This document shows positions 1-7,535 of a stretch of 64,000 nucleotides of DNA, piece by piece. A model generated the notes under the pieces. The model worked only from the letters and a program-made list of their open reading frames with translations, was not told the DNA's origin and did no database searches. The position numbers and the translations under genes were made by a program. Source of the DNA: Fimbriiglobus ruber. GTDB taxonomy: Bacteria; Planctomycetota; Planctomycetia; Gemmatales; Gemmataceae. The DNA lies in NCBI RefSeq assembly GCF_002197845.1, contig NZ_NIDE01000014.1, positions 806,001 through 870,000 of the forward strand, given 5' to 3'. Position 1 is the first letter of the stretch. Each line of letters starts with the position of its first letter.

Positions 1-1
1 G

Positions 2-289
2 CGGGCCAAGCGGCCGGTGGTGTTGAAGGAAACCGGCTTCCCGCACGGCGGCAAGCCTGCCTACACGCCGGAAACCCAAAAAGCGTACTGGGAAGCGTAC
101 CTCAAGCCGGGCGTGGTGGAGAAAGTCGGGGCCGACAATTTCGCGTACTTCGGCATCGGGTTCGAGGCATTCGACCTTCCCTGGAAGGCGCAAGAATCGG
201 GCCTCGGCATCGAGAAGTATTGGGGCCTGTATTCGACCAAACGGGAGCCGTTCCCCGCGGCCGGGGTGTGGGAAGGGCTGAAGAAGTAA
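2..289 (+). CDS. C-terminal fragment of a GH17-like glycoside hydrolase (partial)
   Basis: The reading frame is open from base 2 to a TAA at 287-289, so the 5' part lies outside the window. The 95 or so visible residues carry the block VVLKETGFPHGG. It resembles the strand that bears the nucleophile Glu in GH17 beta-1,3-glucanases (E-T-G-x-P), followed by a Trp/Tyr-rich tail ending in VWEGLKK. Family knowledge suggests hydrolysis or transglycosylation of beta-1,3-glucans, probably periplasmic, but the signal peptide and the proton-donor Glu are not visible. Another TIM-barrel hydrolase of the same clan is possible. Confidence 0.55.
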   Translation, partial: RAKRPVVLKETGFPHGGKPAYTPETQKAYWEAYLKPGVVEKVGADNFAYFGIGFEAFDLPWKAQESGLGIEKYWGLYSTKREPFPAAGVWEGLKK

Positions 290-388
290 GGGTAAGGAAA
301 GCCGACTGAGGTTCGACGCTCCCGCCCTCCGAACTGTCCATCCAGCTGGGGACCGGCGGGTGAGCCACGCCAGTCCCAGCGGGCTCGA

Positions 389-892
389 TCAGCGGTCGAC
401 CGGCTGTTCCAGCTGAACCATCGTGTACAGGCCGTGCCGGACCTCGATGTACGCCGAGGGCGTCTGCGGGGGCCGCGCGCCGGTGGACGTGACCGGAACG
501 GCCTGTTGGTCGTGTAGGAACCGCACTTGGTACGTTCCCGGTCGCAAGTCGACCCGGAACCGGCCGTCCGCGTCCGCCCGGACGACCGCGACTTGCGACC
601 GGTGGTACATTTGCTCGATCACGACCGGACACCCCACGCGGGGCCGCGAGCGGACCACCTTAAAGCCTGCCGCCGTCCCCGGGGCGCTTTCGTAGACAGT
701 TTCCTGGCACATGCCCTGGACGCCGGTGTGGGGCGGTAGGTCGAACCACGACAGCCAGAACGTCCACACCCCGGCGACCACGATCAGGAGCGCCCCCAGA
801 ACCAACATCCAGCGCACCGCGCGAGATTGCGGTGCCCGCGGGGCCGGGGTCACGTCCTCGGCGACGTCCGGTGGCATGTCGAGAGTGGACAT
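389..892 (-). CDS. One-TM membrane protein with carboxypeptidase-regulatory-like domain (paralogue of 966-1427)
   Basis: The protein has 167 residues from the ATG at 892 (MSTLDMPPD). An in-frame upstream start would add 23 unconserved residues. A single hydrophobic helix (about residues 27-50, MLVLGALLIVVAGVWTFWL) precedes PPHTGVQG, shared with its neighbour, and a beta-rich domain with GRFRVDLRPGTYQVRF. That sequence is typical of carboxypeptidase-regulatory/transthyretin-like folds. Predicted topology is an N-in anchor with an exported domain. Function is unknown. It is the last of three minus-strand genes (DUF1080, paralogue, this gene) with gaps of 38 and 73 bases, possibly co-transcribed. 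Confidence 0.7.
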   Translation of the reverse strand: MSTLDMPPDVAEDVTPAPRAPQSRAVRWMLVLGALLIVVAGVWTFWLSWFDLPPHTGVQGMCQETVYESAPGTAAGFKVVRSRPRVGCPVVIEQMYHRSQVAVVRADADGRFRVDLRPGTYQVRFLHDQQAVPVTSTGARPPQTPSAYIEVRHGLYTMVQLEQPVDR

Positions 893-965
893 AGGGTGAA
901 ACCGTATTGCAGCAGACACATCAAAATGGCGCGTGGGCGGTCGCCCGTCTCCACAGAACATGACG

Positions 966-1427
966 TCAGTCGACCGATACCGATGTCACTTCTCGCTCCA
1001 GTTTGACGGGCGTGTACCCACCGGGGTGAACGTCCAGGATGCCCTCCGCGATAACCTGCGACCACTTCCGACTGACGGAGTGGACAAAGTAAACCTGATA
1101 CATTCCCGGTCGGAGGTCGACCTGGAACCGACCAGTTGCGTCCGTCCGGACGTATGTGAGATGCGTGCCATTCAGCCGCTCAATCGCGATTTCGCAGTCC
1201 GCCGCGGGCCGGGTGCGATCGAGTTCGAAGCCGGGTTTGTAAACAATGTCCTCACAATATCCCTGGACGCCGGTGTGCGGCGGCACCGCGAACCACGACA
1301 GCCAGAACGCCCAGCCCGCCGCGACGAGAACGAGCAATACGCCGAGGCCGAACACCCAGCGCATCGCGCGGCCGTCTTGCCGAGGCGTTTCCGATGTCGC
1401 TTCAGGATCTGTAGCCGGAAGCGGCAT
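966..1427 (-). CDS. One-TM membrane protein with carboxypeptidase-regulatory-like domain (paralogue of 389-892)
   Basis: The protein has 153 residues from the ATG at 1427. The layout matches the following gene: a short cytoplasmic head, a membrane helix at about residues 23-46 ending in FWLSWF, the shared block PPHTGVQG, then GRFQVDLRPGMYQVYF. The closely similar anchor and extracytoplasmic domain indicate a tandem duplication followed by divergence in the C-terminal tail. No enzyme motif is visible. The ordered copies downstream of DUF1080 suggest a cell-envelope role, but this is inference. Confidence 0.72.
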   Translation of the reverse strand: MPLPATDPEATSETPRQDGRAMRWVFGLGVLLVLVAAGWAFWLSWFAVPPHTGVQGYCEDIVYKPGFELDRTRPAADCEIAIERLNGTHLTYVRTDATGRFQVDLRPGMYQVYFVHSVSRKWSQVIAEGILDVHPGGYTPVKLEREVTSVSVD

Positions 1428-1467
1428 GGTGTCGAACCGTTTGCGGTGTGGAGCGAGGCGGCCCCGT

Positions 1468-2037
1468 TTACTTGAGTTCCTTCAGCCGGAGGTTGCGGTA
1501 CTCCATCTGGCCGCGGTCGGCTTCGAGGCCGATGCCGCCTGTCTCGGGGACTTTCAGCGCCGCCTCAAGGACTTCGCCGTTACATGTGCAGTGGGCGGTC
1601 GTGCCCTTGACCACGACCACGATCTCGTTCCAATCCTGCGGCTTGTACTTCTTCAGCATCTTGTACGGCCCGGCGACGAGGTAATCGCGGACCTGGAGTT
1701 GTGGTGCGCGGACGAACAGGCCGCTGTCCGCGTTGACGGCCGCCCGGAACTCCACCCGCAGTTCGAAGTCCTTCGGGAACACGGCCGTCGTCCAGAGTTG
1801 CTTGATGCCCTTGCCCGGGTTCACGACGATCGTGCCGTCCTTGGCCGTGTACCGCTTGTCGTCCGATTCGGTCTTGCCGTCGAACTTCTCGCCCGACTTG
1901 TAGCCCCACCCGGTCAGATCTTTCCCGTTGAATAACTCGATGTTCCCGTCGGCGGGTTTCTTGTCGTCGGCGGTCGCCGCGACCGGGGCGAGGATCAGCA
2001 TCGCGACACACAGGAAACGGCAGAACAAGCGCGGCAT
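1468..2037 (-). CDS. Secreted DUF1080 (3-keto-disaccharide hydrolase-like) protein
   Basis: The 189-residue protein starts at the ATG at 2037, which has AAGGAG eight bases upstream. An open frame continues upstream but lacks a comparable site. A signal peptide (MPRLFCRFLCVAMLILAPVA, then ATADD) is followed by the DUF1080 hallmark LFNGKDLTGW. Further family features are KDFELRVEFR, NADSGLFVR, DWNEIVVVVKG and GQMEYRNLRLKEL, which together span a concanavalin-like jelly roll. DUF1080 proteins are abundant in planctomycetes, and some cleave 3-keto-glycosides outside the cytoplasm. Which sugar this copy binds cannot be read from the sequence. Confidence 0.88.
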   Translation of the reverse strand: MPRLFCRFLCVAMLILAPVAATADDKKPADGNIELFNGKDLTGWGYKSGEKFDGKTESDDKRYTAKDGTIVVNPGKGIKQLWTTAVFPKDFELRVEFRAAVNADSGLFVRAPQLQVRDYLVAGPYKMLKKYKPQDWNEIVVVVKGTTAHCTCNGEVLEAALKVPETGGIGLEADRGQMEYRNLRLKELK

Positions 2038-2647
2038 CACGGACACTCCTTGGTTGGTGGGTCGGCCCGGGGAGGGGCCGGTGAGCGTCCGAGTATACCG
2101 CCCCCGCGGCGCATTGGTAGCCCCCACAACCGGCTGCGTCGCGGAAGGCTGCCGTTCACGCAATTCGGATCAAATCAGGTAGAATGTGATCTGGTCGATA
2201 GTCTAAATGGGACCATCGCATGGGTCCGCTCCGAACGCGCATCCGGTGGTCGGTGCGATTGCCCTCCCGGTGTCCCCGGGCTTCCGCCCGGGTCTACGTT
2301 CGGCCGCCCCGGAGGGGCGGAAATCCGGCGCCCGTGTAAGAGACCAAGCGCGACGACCGTGCGCCGTGTTCCGCCCCTCCGGGGCGGCCGAACGTAGACC
2401 CGGGCGGGAGCCCTCGTTGTACCCCATAAGTCGGAAACAGCGAAAATGCCCCTTCCGAATGGCCTGGAAAACAAGCGTTTTCCAAACGGCGAAGCGGATT
2501 TGGGCCTTCCGAATGCCGTTTCCGCAACATCTTGTTACGAAAGACGTTGCAGACTTGTGGGGTACAACGAGGGCGGGAGCCCGGGGACACCGGGGGCCGA
2601 CGTGAACCCACACACAGAACCTGCACGGGATCGGTACGAGGTGCCCC
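2038..2647. repeat. Gene-free stretch filled with palindromic intergenic repeats
   Basis: An inverted repeat of 36 bases per arm (2287-2322 and 2369-2404) can be extended outward with one mismatch to about 2279-2411. Its arms contain a smaller palindrome (GCCCCGGAGGGGC). The module CCGGTGTCCCCGGGC starts at 2268, and its complement GCCCGGGGACACCGG lies at about 2579-2593. The string GGGGTACAACGAGGGC occurs in both orientations (about 2409-2424 minus, 2558-2573 plus). Related palindromes lie at 23166-23199. No convincing coding frame was seen, and the apparent frames here are read-throughs of the palindromes. Confidence 0.8.
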
Positions 2648-3124
2648 GTGACGGACGACGCGAAGGAACTGTTTTTGGCCGGCCGGGTGCGGGCACTGGC
2701 CGCGGTCGTTCTGACGCGCCGCGACGACCTGTCGATCGCCGAAACCAAGCAGAGTACGGGACTCGACCTTCACGTCTACGTCGACCGGGAAGACAAGCCA
2801 ATGCGTCTCGCGTTCGGCGTCCTGCTCCGCGGGGTGACGGCCCCAATGACGGTCGACAAGGCGAATCAGGTACTCGGGCCGACTTTGGGGCAGTTCCAGG
2901 GGATGCGGAAGTTCACGTACCCCGTCTGCTTGCTGTTCTTCACCATGCGGGACGAGCGGGCTTTCTTTTCCTGGCTCGCCGAACCCATTCTCACCAACGG
3001 CGGTCCGAAGCTCGTCCACCACGTCACGGCCGACTGCGTCGAGTTGACCGAAACGCAACTCGATCAGGCCGTCGAACGGATCGTGGGCTGGTACGACGCC
3101 GTCGAGGCGGTACTGATCGCGTGA
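2648..3124 (+). CDS. DUF4365-like protein
   Basis: The 158-residue protein starts at a GTG (2648) with GAGGTG just upstream. An N-terminal acidic/helical segment leads to GLDLHVYVDREDKPMRLAFGVLLRG. That resembles the DUF4365 core, in which an Asp-x-His/Lys type strand pair recalls the PD-(D/E)xK nuclease fold. The middle (YPVCLLFFTMRDERAFFSWL) and a helical end follow. The catalytic residues of a nuclease are not clearly present, so activity is not claimed. It stands alone between the repeat-rich region and nadE in the same orientation. The assignment rests on pattern resemblance only. Confidence 0.6.
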   Translation: MTDDAKELFLAGRVRALAAVVLTRRDDLSIAETKQSTGLDLHVYVDREDKPMRLAFGVLLRGVTAPMTVDKANQVLGPTLGQFQGMRKFTYPVCLLFFTMRDERAFFSWLAEPILTNGGPKLVHHVTADCVELTETQLDQAVERIVGWYDAVEAVLIA

Positions 3125-3274
3125 CGGGACTCCCACCCGACTGTACCCCGGCTGACACTTCCCACACGCCGGTGCTCGGGACTGAGTCCTGATCGCCAGG
3201 AGCGACGGCTACCGTTCGGCCGACCTGGTGGCTACAACATCTGCAACGAGTTGTTTCCATCGTCCCCGTGAATT

Positions 3275-5284
3275 ATGCCCCACCACGGCTTTCTCCGCGT
3301 CGCCGCCGCCGCCCCGGAATTACGGGTCGCGGATTGCCGCTACAACGCGGAGCGGACGCTCGACCTGCTCCGGGCGGCCGACGACGCCGGCGCGAACCTC
3401 GTCGTCTTCCCCGAGATGGGGCTGACCGGATACACCTGCCACGACCTGTTCCACGACCAGACGCTCGTCCCGAGCGCGGCGGCTGCCCTCGACACGCTCT
3501 TGGGCGCGGCCGAGATGTTCTTCGGCGGGGTCGCCGTCGTCGGGCTGCCGGTGTACGCGGACGGCCGACTGTTCAACTGCGCGGCCGTGTTCCGCGGGGG
3601 CAACCTGCTCGGCGTCGTCCCCAAGTCGTTCCTGCCGAATTACAAGGAGTTTTACGACGCGCGGTACTTCGCCCCGGCCTCGGCCGCCGTCGCGGACACC
3701 GTCACCCTGGCCGGGCGGACGGTCCCGTTCGGCACCGACCTGCTGTTCGAGTCGGCATCCGTCCCGGGGTTCGTCCTGGGCGTCGAGATCTGCGAAGACT
3801 TGTGGACGCCAATCGCCCCGAGTTCTCTGCAAGCGCTGGCCGGGGCCACCGTGCTGGCGAACCTGTCGGCGAGCAACGAGACGATCGGGAAGGCGTCGTA
3901 CCGCCGGCAGCTCGTCGCCCAGCAATCGGGCCGGTGCCTGGCCGGGTACGTTTACGCGGGCTGCGGGCCGGGGGAATCGACCACGGACGTCGTCTTCGGC
4001 GGGCACTGCATGGTCGCCGAGTGCGGGACGATGCTGGCCGAATCCGCGCGGTTCCGGCGGGACGGCCACCTCACGGTCGCCGACCTCGACCCGGACCGCA
4101 TCGCCCACGACCGCGTTGTCACGGGCACGTTCCACGGCAACCACCTGGACGCCCAGCGGACGAAGACCTTCCGCCGGATCAAGTTTACCCACCTGATCGA
4201 CGCCGACCGGGGGCCGGCGCTCGTCCGGCCCGTGGACGCGCACCCGTTCGTGCCGTCCGACCCGGCCACGCTCCGCGAGCGGTGCGACGACATTTTCCAC
4301 ACCCAGGTCTGCGCGCTGGGCAAGCGACTCGACCACGCCGGCCGGCCGACGGTCGCCATCGGCGTCTCCGGCGGGCTCGATTCCACGCTGGCCCTGCTCG
4401 TCGTCTGCAAGACGTTCGACGCCCTCGGGGAACCGCGGGCGAAGATCCAGGCCCGCACGATGCCCGGGTTCGGGACGACGACCCGGACGCTGGCGAACTC
4501 GCGGGCGCTGATGACCGATCTCGGCGTCACGGCCCGGGAAATCGACATCCGGCCGCTCTGCCTCGAACAACTCCGCGCGCTCGGTCACTCGCCGTTCGGT
4601 ATTTCGCTCGACGGCGCCACGGTCGACGGCTTGTCCGACAGGCTCCGGAACCTGCCCGTTGACAAGCGGAACGACCTGGTGTTCGAGAACGTCCAGGCCC
4701 GCGTCCGCACGAGTTTGTTGATGAACACGGGCTTCGTGATCGGGACCGGCGACCTGTCCGAACTCGCGCTCGGCTGGTGTACGTACAACGCCGACCACAT
4801 GAGCATGTACAACCCGAACATCGGCATCCCGAAAACGCTGGTCAAGTTCCTCGTCCGGTGGGCGGCCCAGACCGAGTTCACCGGCTCCGGGCGGGACACG
4901 CTGATGGACGTGGTGGCGACCGAGATTTCCCCGGAATTGTTGCCGCCGAGCGCGACGGGCGAGATTGTCCAGTCGACCGAGCAGGCCATCGGCCCGTACG
5001 AGTTGCACGACTTCTTCCTGTATCACTTCCTGCGGTTCGGGGCGGCTCCCGAGAAGATCCTGTTCCTCGCCGGGCAAGCGAAGTTCAACCGCCCGTACAC
5101 CCCGGACGAGATCCGCCGGTGGCTGGCGGTCTTCCTGCGGCGGTTCTTCGCGAACCAGTTCAAGCGGTCGTGCGTGCCGGACGGCCCGAAGGTGGGCAGT
5201 GTCAGCCTGTCCCCCCGCGGCGACTGGCGGATGCCGAGCGACGCGACCGCCCGGGCCTGGCTGGACGCCGTCGAGCGGGGGTAG
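3275..5284 (+). CDS. nadE: Glutamine-dependent NAD(+) synthetase
   Basis: The 669-residue two-domain enzyme makes NAD+ from deamido-NAD+, ATP and glutamine in the cytoplasm. Residues 1-290 form a nitrilase-type glutaminase with the expected triad Glu47 (FPEMGLTGYTCHDLF), Lys117 (VVPKSFLPNY) and Cys173 (GVEICEDLW). The C-terminal synthetase has the ATP-binding P-loop SGGLDS at 365-370. The later blocks are GTGDLSELALGWCTYNADHM and KRSCVPDGPKVGSVSLSPRG. The length fits the long bacterial (NadE2) form. The gene is complete, with no sign of frameshift. A repeat-rich region follows. Confidence 0.96.
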   Translation: MPHHGFLRVAAAAPELRVADCRYNAERTLDLLRAADDAGANLVVFPEMGLTGYTCHDLFHDQTLVPSAAAALDTLLGAAEMFFGGVAVVGLPVYADGRLFNCAAVFRGGNLLGVVPKSFLPNYKEFYDARYFAPASAAVADTVTLAGRTVPFGTDLLFESASVPGFVLGVEICEDLWTPIAPSSLQALAGATVLANLSASNETIGKASYRRQLVAQQSGRCLAGYVYAGCGPGESTTDVVFGGHCMVAECGTMLAESARFRRDGHLTVADLDPDRIAHDRVVTGTFHGNHLDAQRTKTFRRIKFTHLIDADRGPALVRPVDAHPFVPSDPATLRERCDDIFHTQVCALGKRLDHAGRPTVAIGVSGGLDSTLALLVVCKTFDALGEPRAKIQARTMPGFGTTTRTLANSRALMTDLGVTAREIDIRPLCLEQLRALGHSPFGISLDGATVDGLSDRLRNLPVDKRNDLVFENVQARVRTSLLMNTGFVIGTGDLSELALGWCTYNADHMSMYNPNIGIPKTLVKFLVRWAAQTEFTGSGRDTLMDVVATEISPELLPPSATGEIVQSTEQAIGPYELHDFFLYHFLRFGAAPEKILFLAGQAKFNRPYTPDEIRRWLAVFLRRFFANQFKRSCVPDGPKVGSVSLSPRGDWRMPSDATARAWLDAVERG

Positions 5285-5365
5285 GCGCCGAGGGGCTTGC
5301 CCTCTGTCCAGCGATTGAAGCGGTCGTCAGCAGTCGGGTGGGTGGGGATTCCGGGGAGGGCGTCT

Positions 5366-5682
5366 TGGGGCTCGGCCCCAAACCCCGCCGGAGGGGCGGG
5401 ACCCCTCCGGACCTCCCATCGGCTCCCGATCCGTGGGGCGATCCCAGAGCGGATCGCCCCACGGATCGCTCGCGGGACCGTTTGTTGCCCAAACTCGAAC
5501 CGAGCGGGCCGTCGATGTCTTCTCACCTCACGAACCGTCACTGTCTTCCGCCGAAATCAACCCAGGCCCCTGCGAGCGACCCGCGGACTCATCCGCTCTG
5601 GGATGAGTCCGCGGGTCGGGAGCAAGTGAGGAGGTCCGGAGGGGTTCGACCCCTCCGGCGGGGTTTGGGGCCGAGCCCCAAG
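5366..5682. repeat. Pair of inverted multi-hairpin units with covarying stems
   Basis: The outer arms at about 5366-5416 and 5630-5682 are near-perfect inverted copies. Each contains the mini-hairpin TTGGGGCTCGGCCCCAA and a CCGGAGGGG/CCCCTCCGG stem with different loops. Inside each arm lies a longer hairpin: 5427-5468 and 5577-5618, each an uninterrupted 18-bp stem with a six-base loop. Read in the same sense both loops are CAGAGC. The stems differ at several positions, yet both sides change together and pairing is kept. Flanks (GCTCCC before, GCTCGC after) are also conserved. No ORF is credible in 5285-5827. Confidence 0.85.
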
Positions 5683-5827
5683 GTGTCACCCCACAAAAAC
5701 CGTCCACATGACCAGGCACCGGCACCAGCACAGGTAGGTTTCCCAGCGCCCTTGTCGGTTCGCGCGGGGGCCGATACTTTATAACCTTCTATCGTTAAAC
5801 GACGGATTTACTCTCGGAGCGCGAACG

Positions 5828-6088
5828 ATGGTCGAACGGCGGATCGAACTGGACCGGCGGTACCAGCGCAAAAAGAAGATGCACAAGCTCAAGGCCAAGC
5901 TGATCGCGGCGCCGGCCGGTCCGGACCGGGAGAAGATCCTGGAAAAGATCAAGCGCATCAGCCCGTGGTGGACCGAGGCATCCCTCAAGCCGGTCGCCCC
6001 GGAAGCCCCCAAGGCCGAAGCCGAGGCCGCCAAGGAGCCGAAGAAGCCCAAGGCGCCGCCGAAGCCGAAGCCCGAAAAGAAAGCCTGA
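5828..6088 (+). CDS. Small basic protein, planctomycete DUF6800-like
   Basis: The 86-residue protein starts at the ATG at 5828. The N-terminal half (MVERRIELDRRYQRKKKMHK, then a KLKAKL helix and REKILEKIKRISPWW) is the conserved part, remembered as a small planctomycete family (DUF6800). The rest is an Ala/Pro/Lys-rich tail of EAPKAEAE and PKKPKAPPKPKPEKK type, probably disordered. The high positive charge suggests nucleic-acid or ribosome association, but no domain proves it. A strong hairpin terminator follows eight bases after the stop. Confidence 0.7.
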   Translation: MVERRIELDRRYQRKKKMHKLKAKLIAAPAGPDREKILEKIKRISPWWTEASLKPVAPEAPKAEAEAAKEPKKPKAPPKPKPEKKA

Positions 6089-6096
6089 CAACACTC

Positions 6097-6123
6097 GAAC
6101 GCCCCGGGAATCCCGGGGCGTTC
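6097..6123. terminator. Hairpin terminator after the small basic protein
   Basis: A perfect 27-base palindrome centred on 6110 (arms GAACGCCCCGGGA and its complement, one-base centre) sits between the small plus-strand gene and the convergent PEP-CTERM gene. There is no long T tract, so it may stop transcription from both sides as a stem alone. Confidence 0.7.
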
Positions 6124-6157
6124 GGCGTTAATCGATCGATCCGGCCCCAATTCCGCT

Positions 6158-7000
6158 TCACCCGATTGCATGCCGTCCCGTGCCCCGCATCCGCAGGCGG
6201 CGCACGCCGACCAGCGCCGCACAGCCGGCCGCCGCGAGTACGAGCGTGCCGGGTTCGGGGGCGTTGACCGGTGAGGTCACCGTCCCGACGGGCGGGGTGC
6301 CCGTGCCCGAATCGCCGCCACCGAACCCGCCGCCCGTCGGGGGTGAGCCGCCGCCCGACGAAGTGGACCCGCCGCCCGCACCGGTCGAGCCAGTCGACCC
6401 GGTGCCCGTGCCGGTCGTGGTGGTGGAGGGGTTATTGCTGGTGAGGGTGTTGGCCGGCGGAGTTGTCGCGAGCGACCCGAGGCCGAGAGCCGGCGTGCCC
6501 GTGGTCGAGGCCGCCGGCTGGGCCGTGGCCGAGCTGGAAGTCGGCGTTTGTGATGCGGCGGACGACGTCCCGCTGCTGGACGACGGGCTACTACCAGATC
6601 CGCCGCCCCCGGACCCGCCCGAGCCGGGTCCGCCGCCGCCACCGGCCCCGGAGGGGCGAACGCCACCGAACGCGACCGGGTTGCCGCCGTTCGGGCCGAA
6701 GAACATCGGCGGCGCGTTGGCCGGGTTCGAGAAATCGTTCTTCCGCGTTTCCAGATGGACCCAGCCCGCGGTCAGCGGATGGCTCCCGGTGGCCACGAAC
6801 TCGGCGACCGCCGTGGCCCGTTCGGCCGGCGAGGCGGTGATCCAGAACGTTTTCTTGTTCGCCGGCGTGGTTTGATTGCCGGTGAGCATCAAATCGAGCA
6901 GATTAGACCCAACGCCCGGTTTGTCCGGCGTTTGCGCCCGCGCATCCGGCCCGGCGACCCACACGATTCCCGCGGCTGCCACCCCGAACCAGCGTCGCAT
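6158..7000 (-). CDS. PEP-CTERM sorting-signal protein with Gly/Ser/Thr-rich low-complexity region
   Basis: The 280-residue protein starts at the ATG at 7000, chosen for GAGGA upstream over a GTG six codons earlier. The order is a signal peptide ending near ARAQ, a short globular part (to about residue 115, with FWITASPAERATAVAEFV), about 120 residues dominated by Gly, Ser, Thr and Pro, and a C-terminal sorting signal. The signal is APEPGTLVLAAAGCAALVG followed by RRLRMR, the PEP-CTERM layout (Pro-Glu-Pro, hydrophobic helix, basic tail). Such proteins are processed by exosortase and retained in or released from the envelope. Substrate or partner is unknown. Confidence 0.85.
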   Translation of the reverse strand: MRRWFGVAAAGIVWVAGPDARAQTPDKPGVGSNLLDLMLTGNQTTPANKKTFWITASPAERATAVAEFVATGSHPLTAGWVHLETRKNDFSNPANAPPMFFGPNGGNPVAFGGVRPSGAGGGGGPGSGGSGGGGSGSSPSSSSGTSSAASQTPTSSSATAQPAASTTGTPALGLGSLATTPPANTLTSNNPSTTTTGTGTGSTGSTGAGGGSTSSGGGSPPTGGGFGGGDSGTGTPPVGTVTSPVNAPEPGTLVLAAAGCAALVGVRRLRMRGTGRHAIG

Positions 7001-7535
7001 GGGCTTTCCTCGCCTCACTTCGGACCCGCGACCCGCGGAACCCGGGGTCGCATCAAGACCGCGGGAGAATAGCGGGGGTCGGGGAGAATGAAAAGGTGAG
7101 GTTACGGGACCGATAGCCGGAGGGAGCCGGACAATTTAGGGAAGAAGCGAGAGCGTTGGGACAACGTTACCGGGGCGGTGGTCATCCCGGCACCCGGTTT
7201 TTTCCAAACGAACCCATTTTGCGGTGCCGTGCATCGCTCTGCGTTACCCTCCGAGCCCGTCCCGCACCCGGTTTTTTCCAAACGAACCCATTTTGCGGCG
7301 GGTCGGGCGCACTCCGGCCGATCCGACCCGCCATCCCACGAACAGGATAACCGCGGTGACCGCGAGGGCGGAGTCTTCCCGGGGTGGCCCGGCTGTGCCG
7401 CGCCCGAGCAGACCCTGATCGCCCGCTCCCATTCTGGCACGTCGCCTTCACAATAGGTTGCCCGAAAACACTTCCAGCCGGTGGCGAACGGGGGCCGGCG
7501 CGTTATGCTGTCCGCTTTCCGATCCGAGGTGACCG
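7001..7535. repeat. Intergenic region with two direct copies of a 34-base repeat
   Basis: No credible gene lies between the PEP-CTERM start and the MFS start. Two identical 34-base copies (7191-7224 and 7265-7298) begin CACCCGGTTTTTTCCAAACG and end CCATTTTGCGG, in the same orientation with starts 74 bases apart. Short frames through the repeat encode the artefact peptide FFQTNPFC. The T6 tract inside each copy makes a transcription-stop role conceivable on the plus strand, but no stem precedes it. Confidence 0.7.

Noticed and set aside
3320-5077. A 585-codon open frame on the minus strand
   Set aside because: It shadows nadE; no domain or ribosome-binding site.
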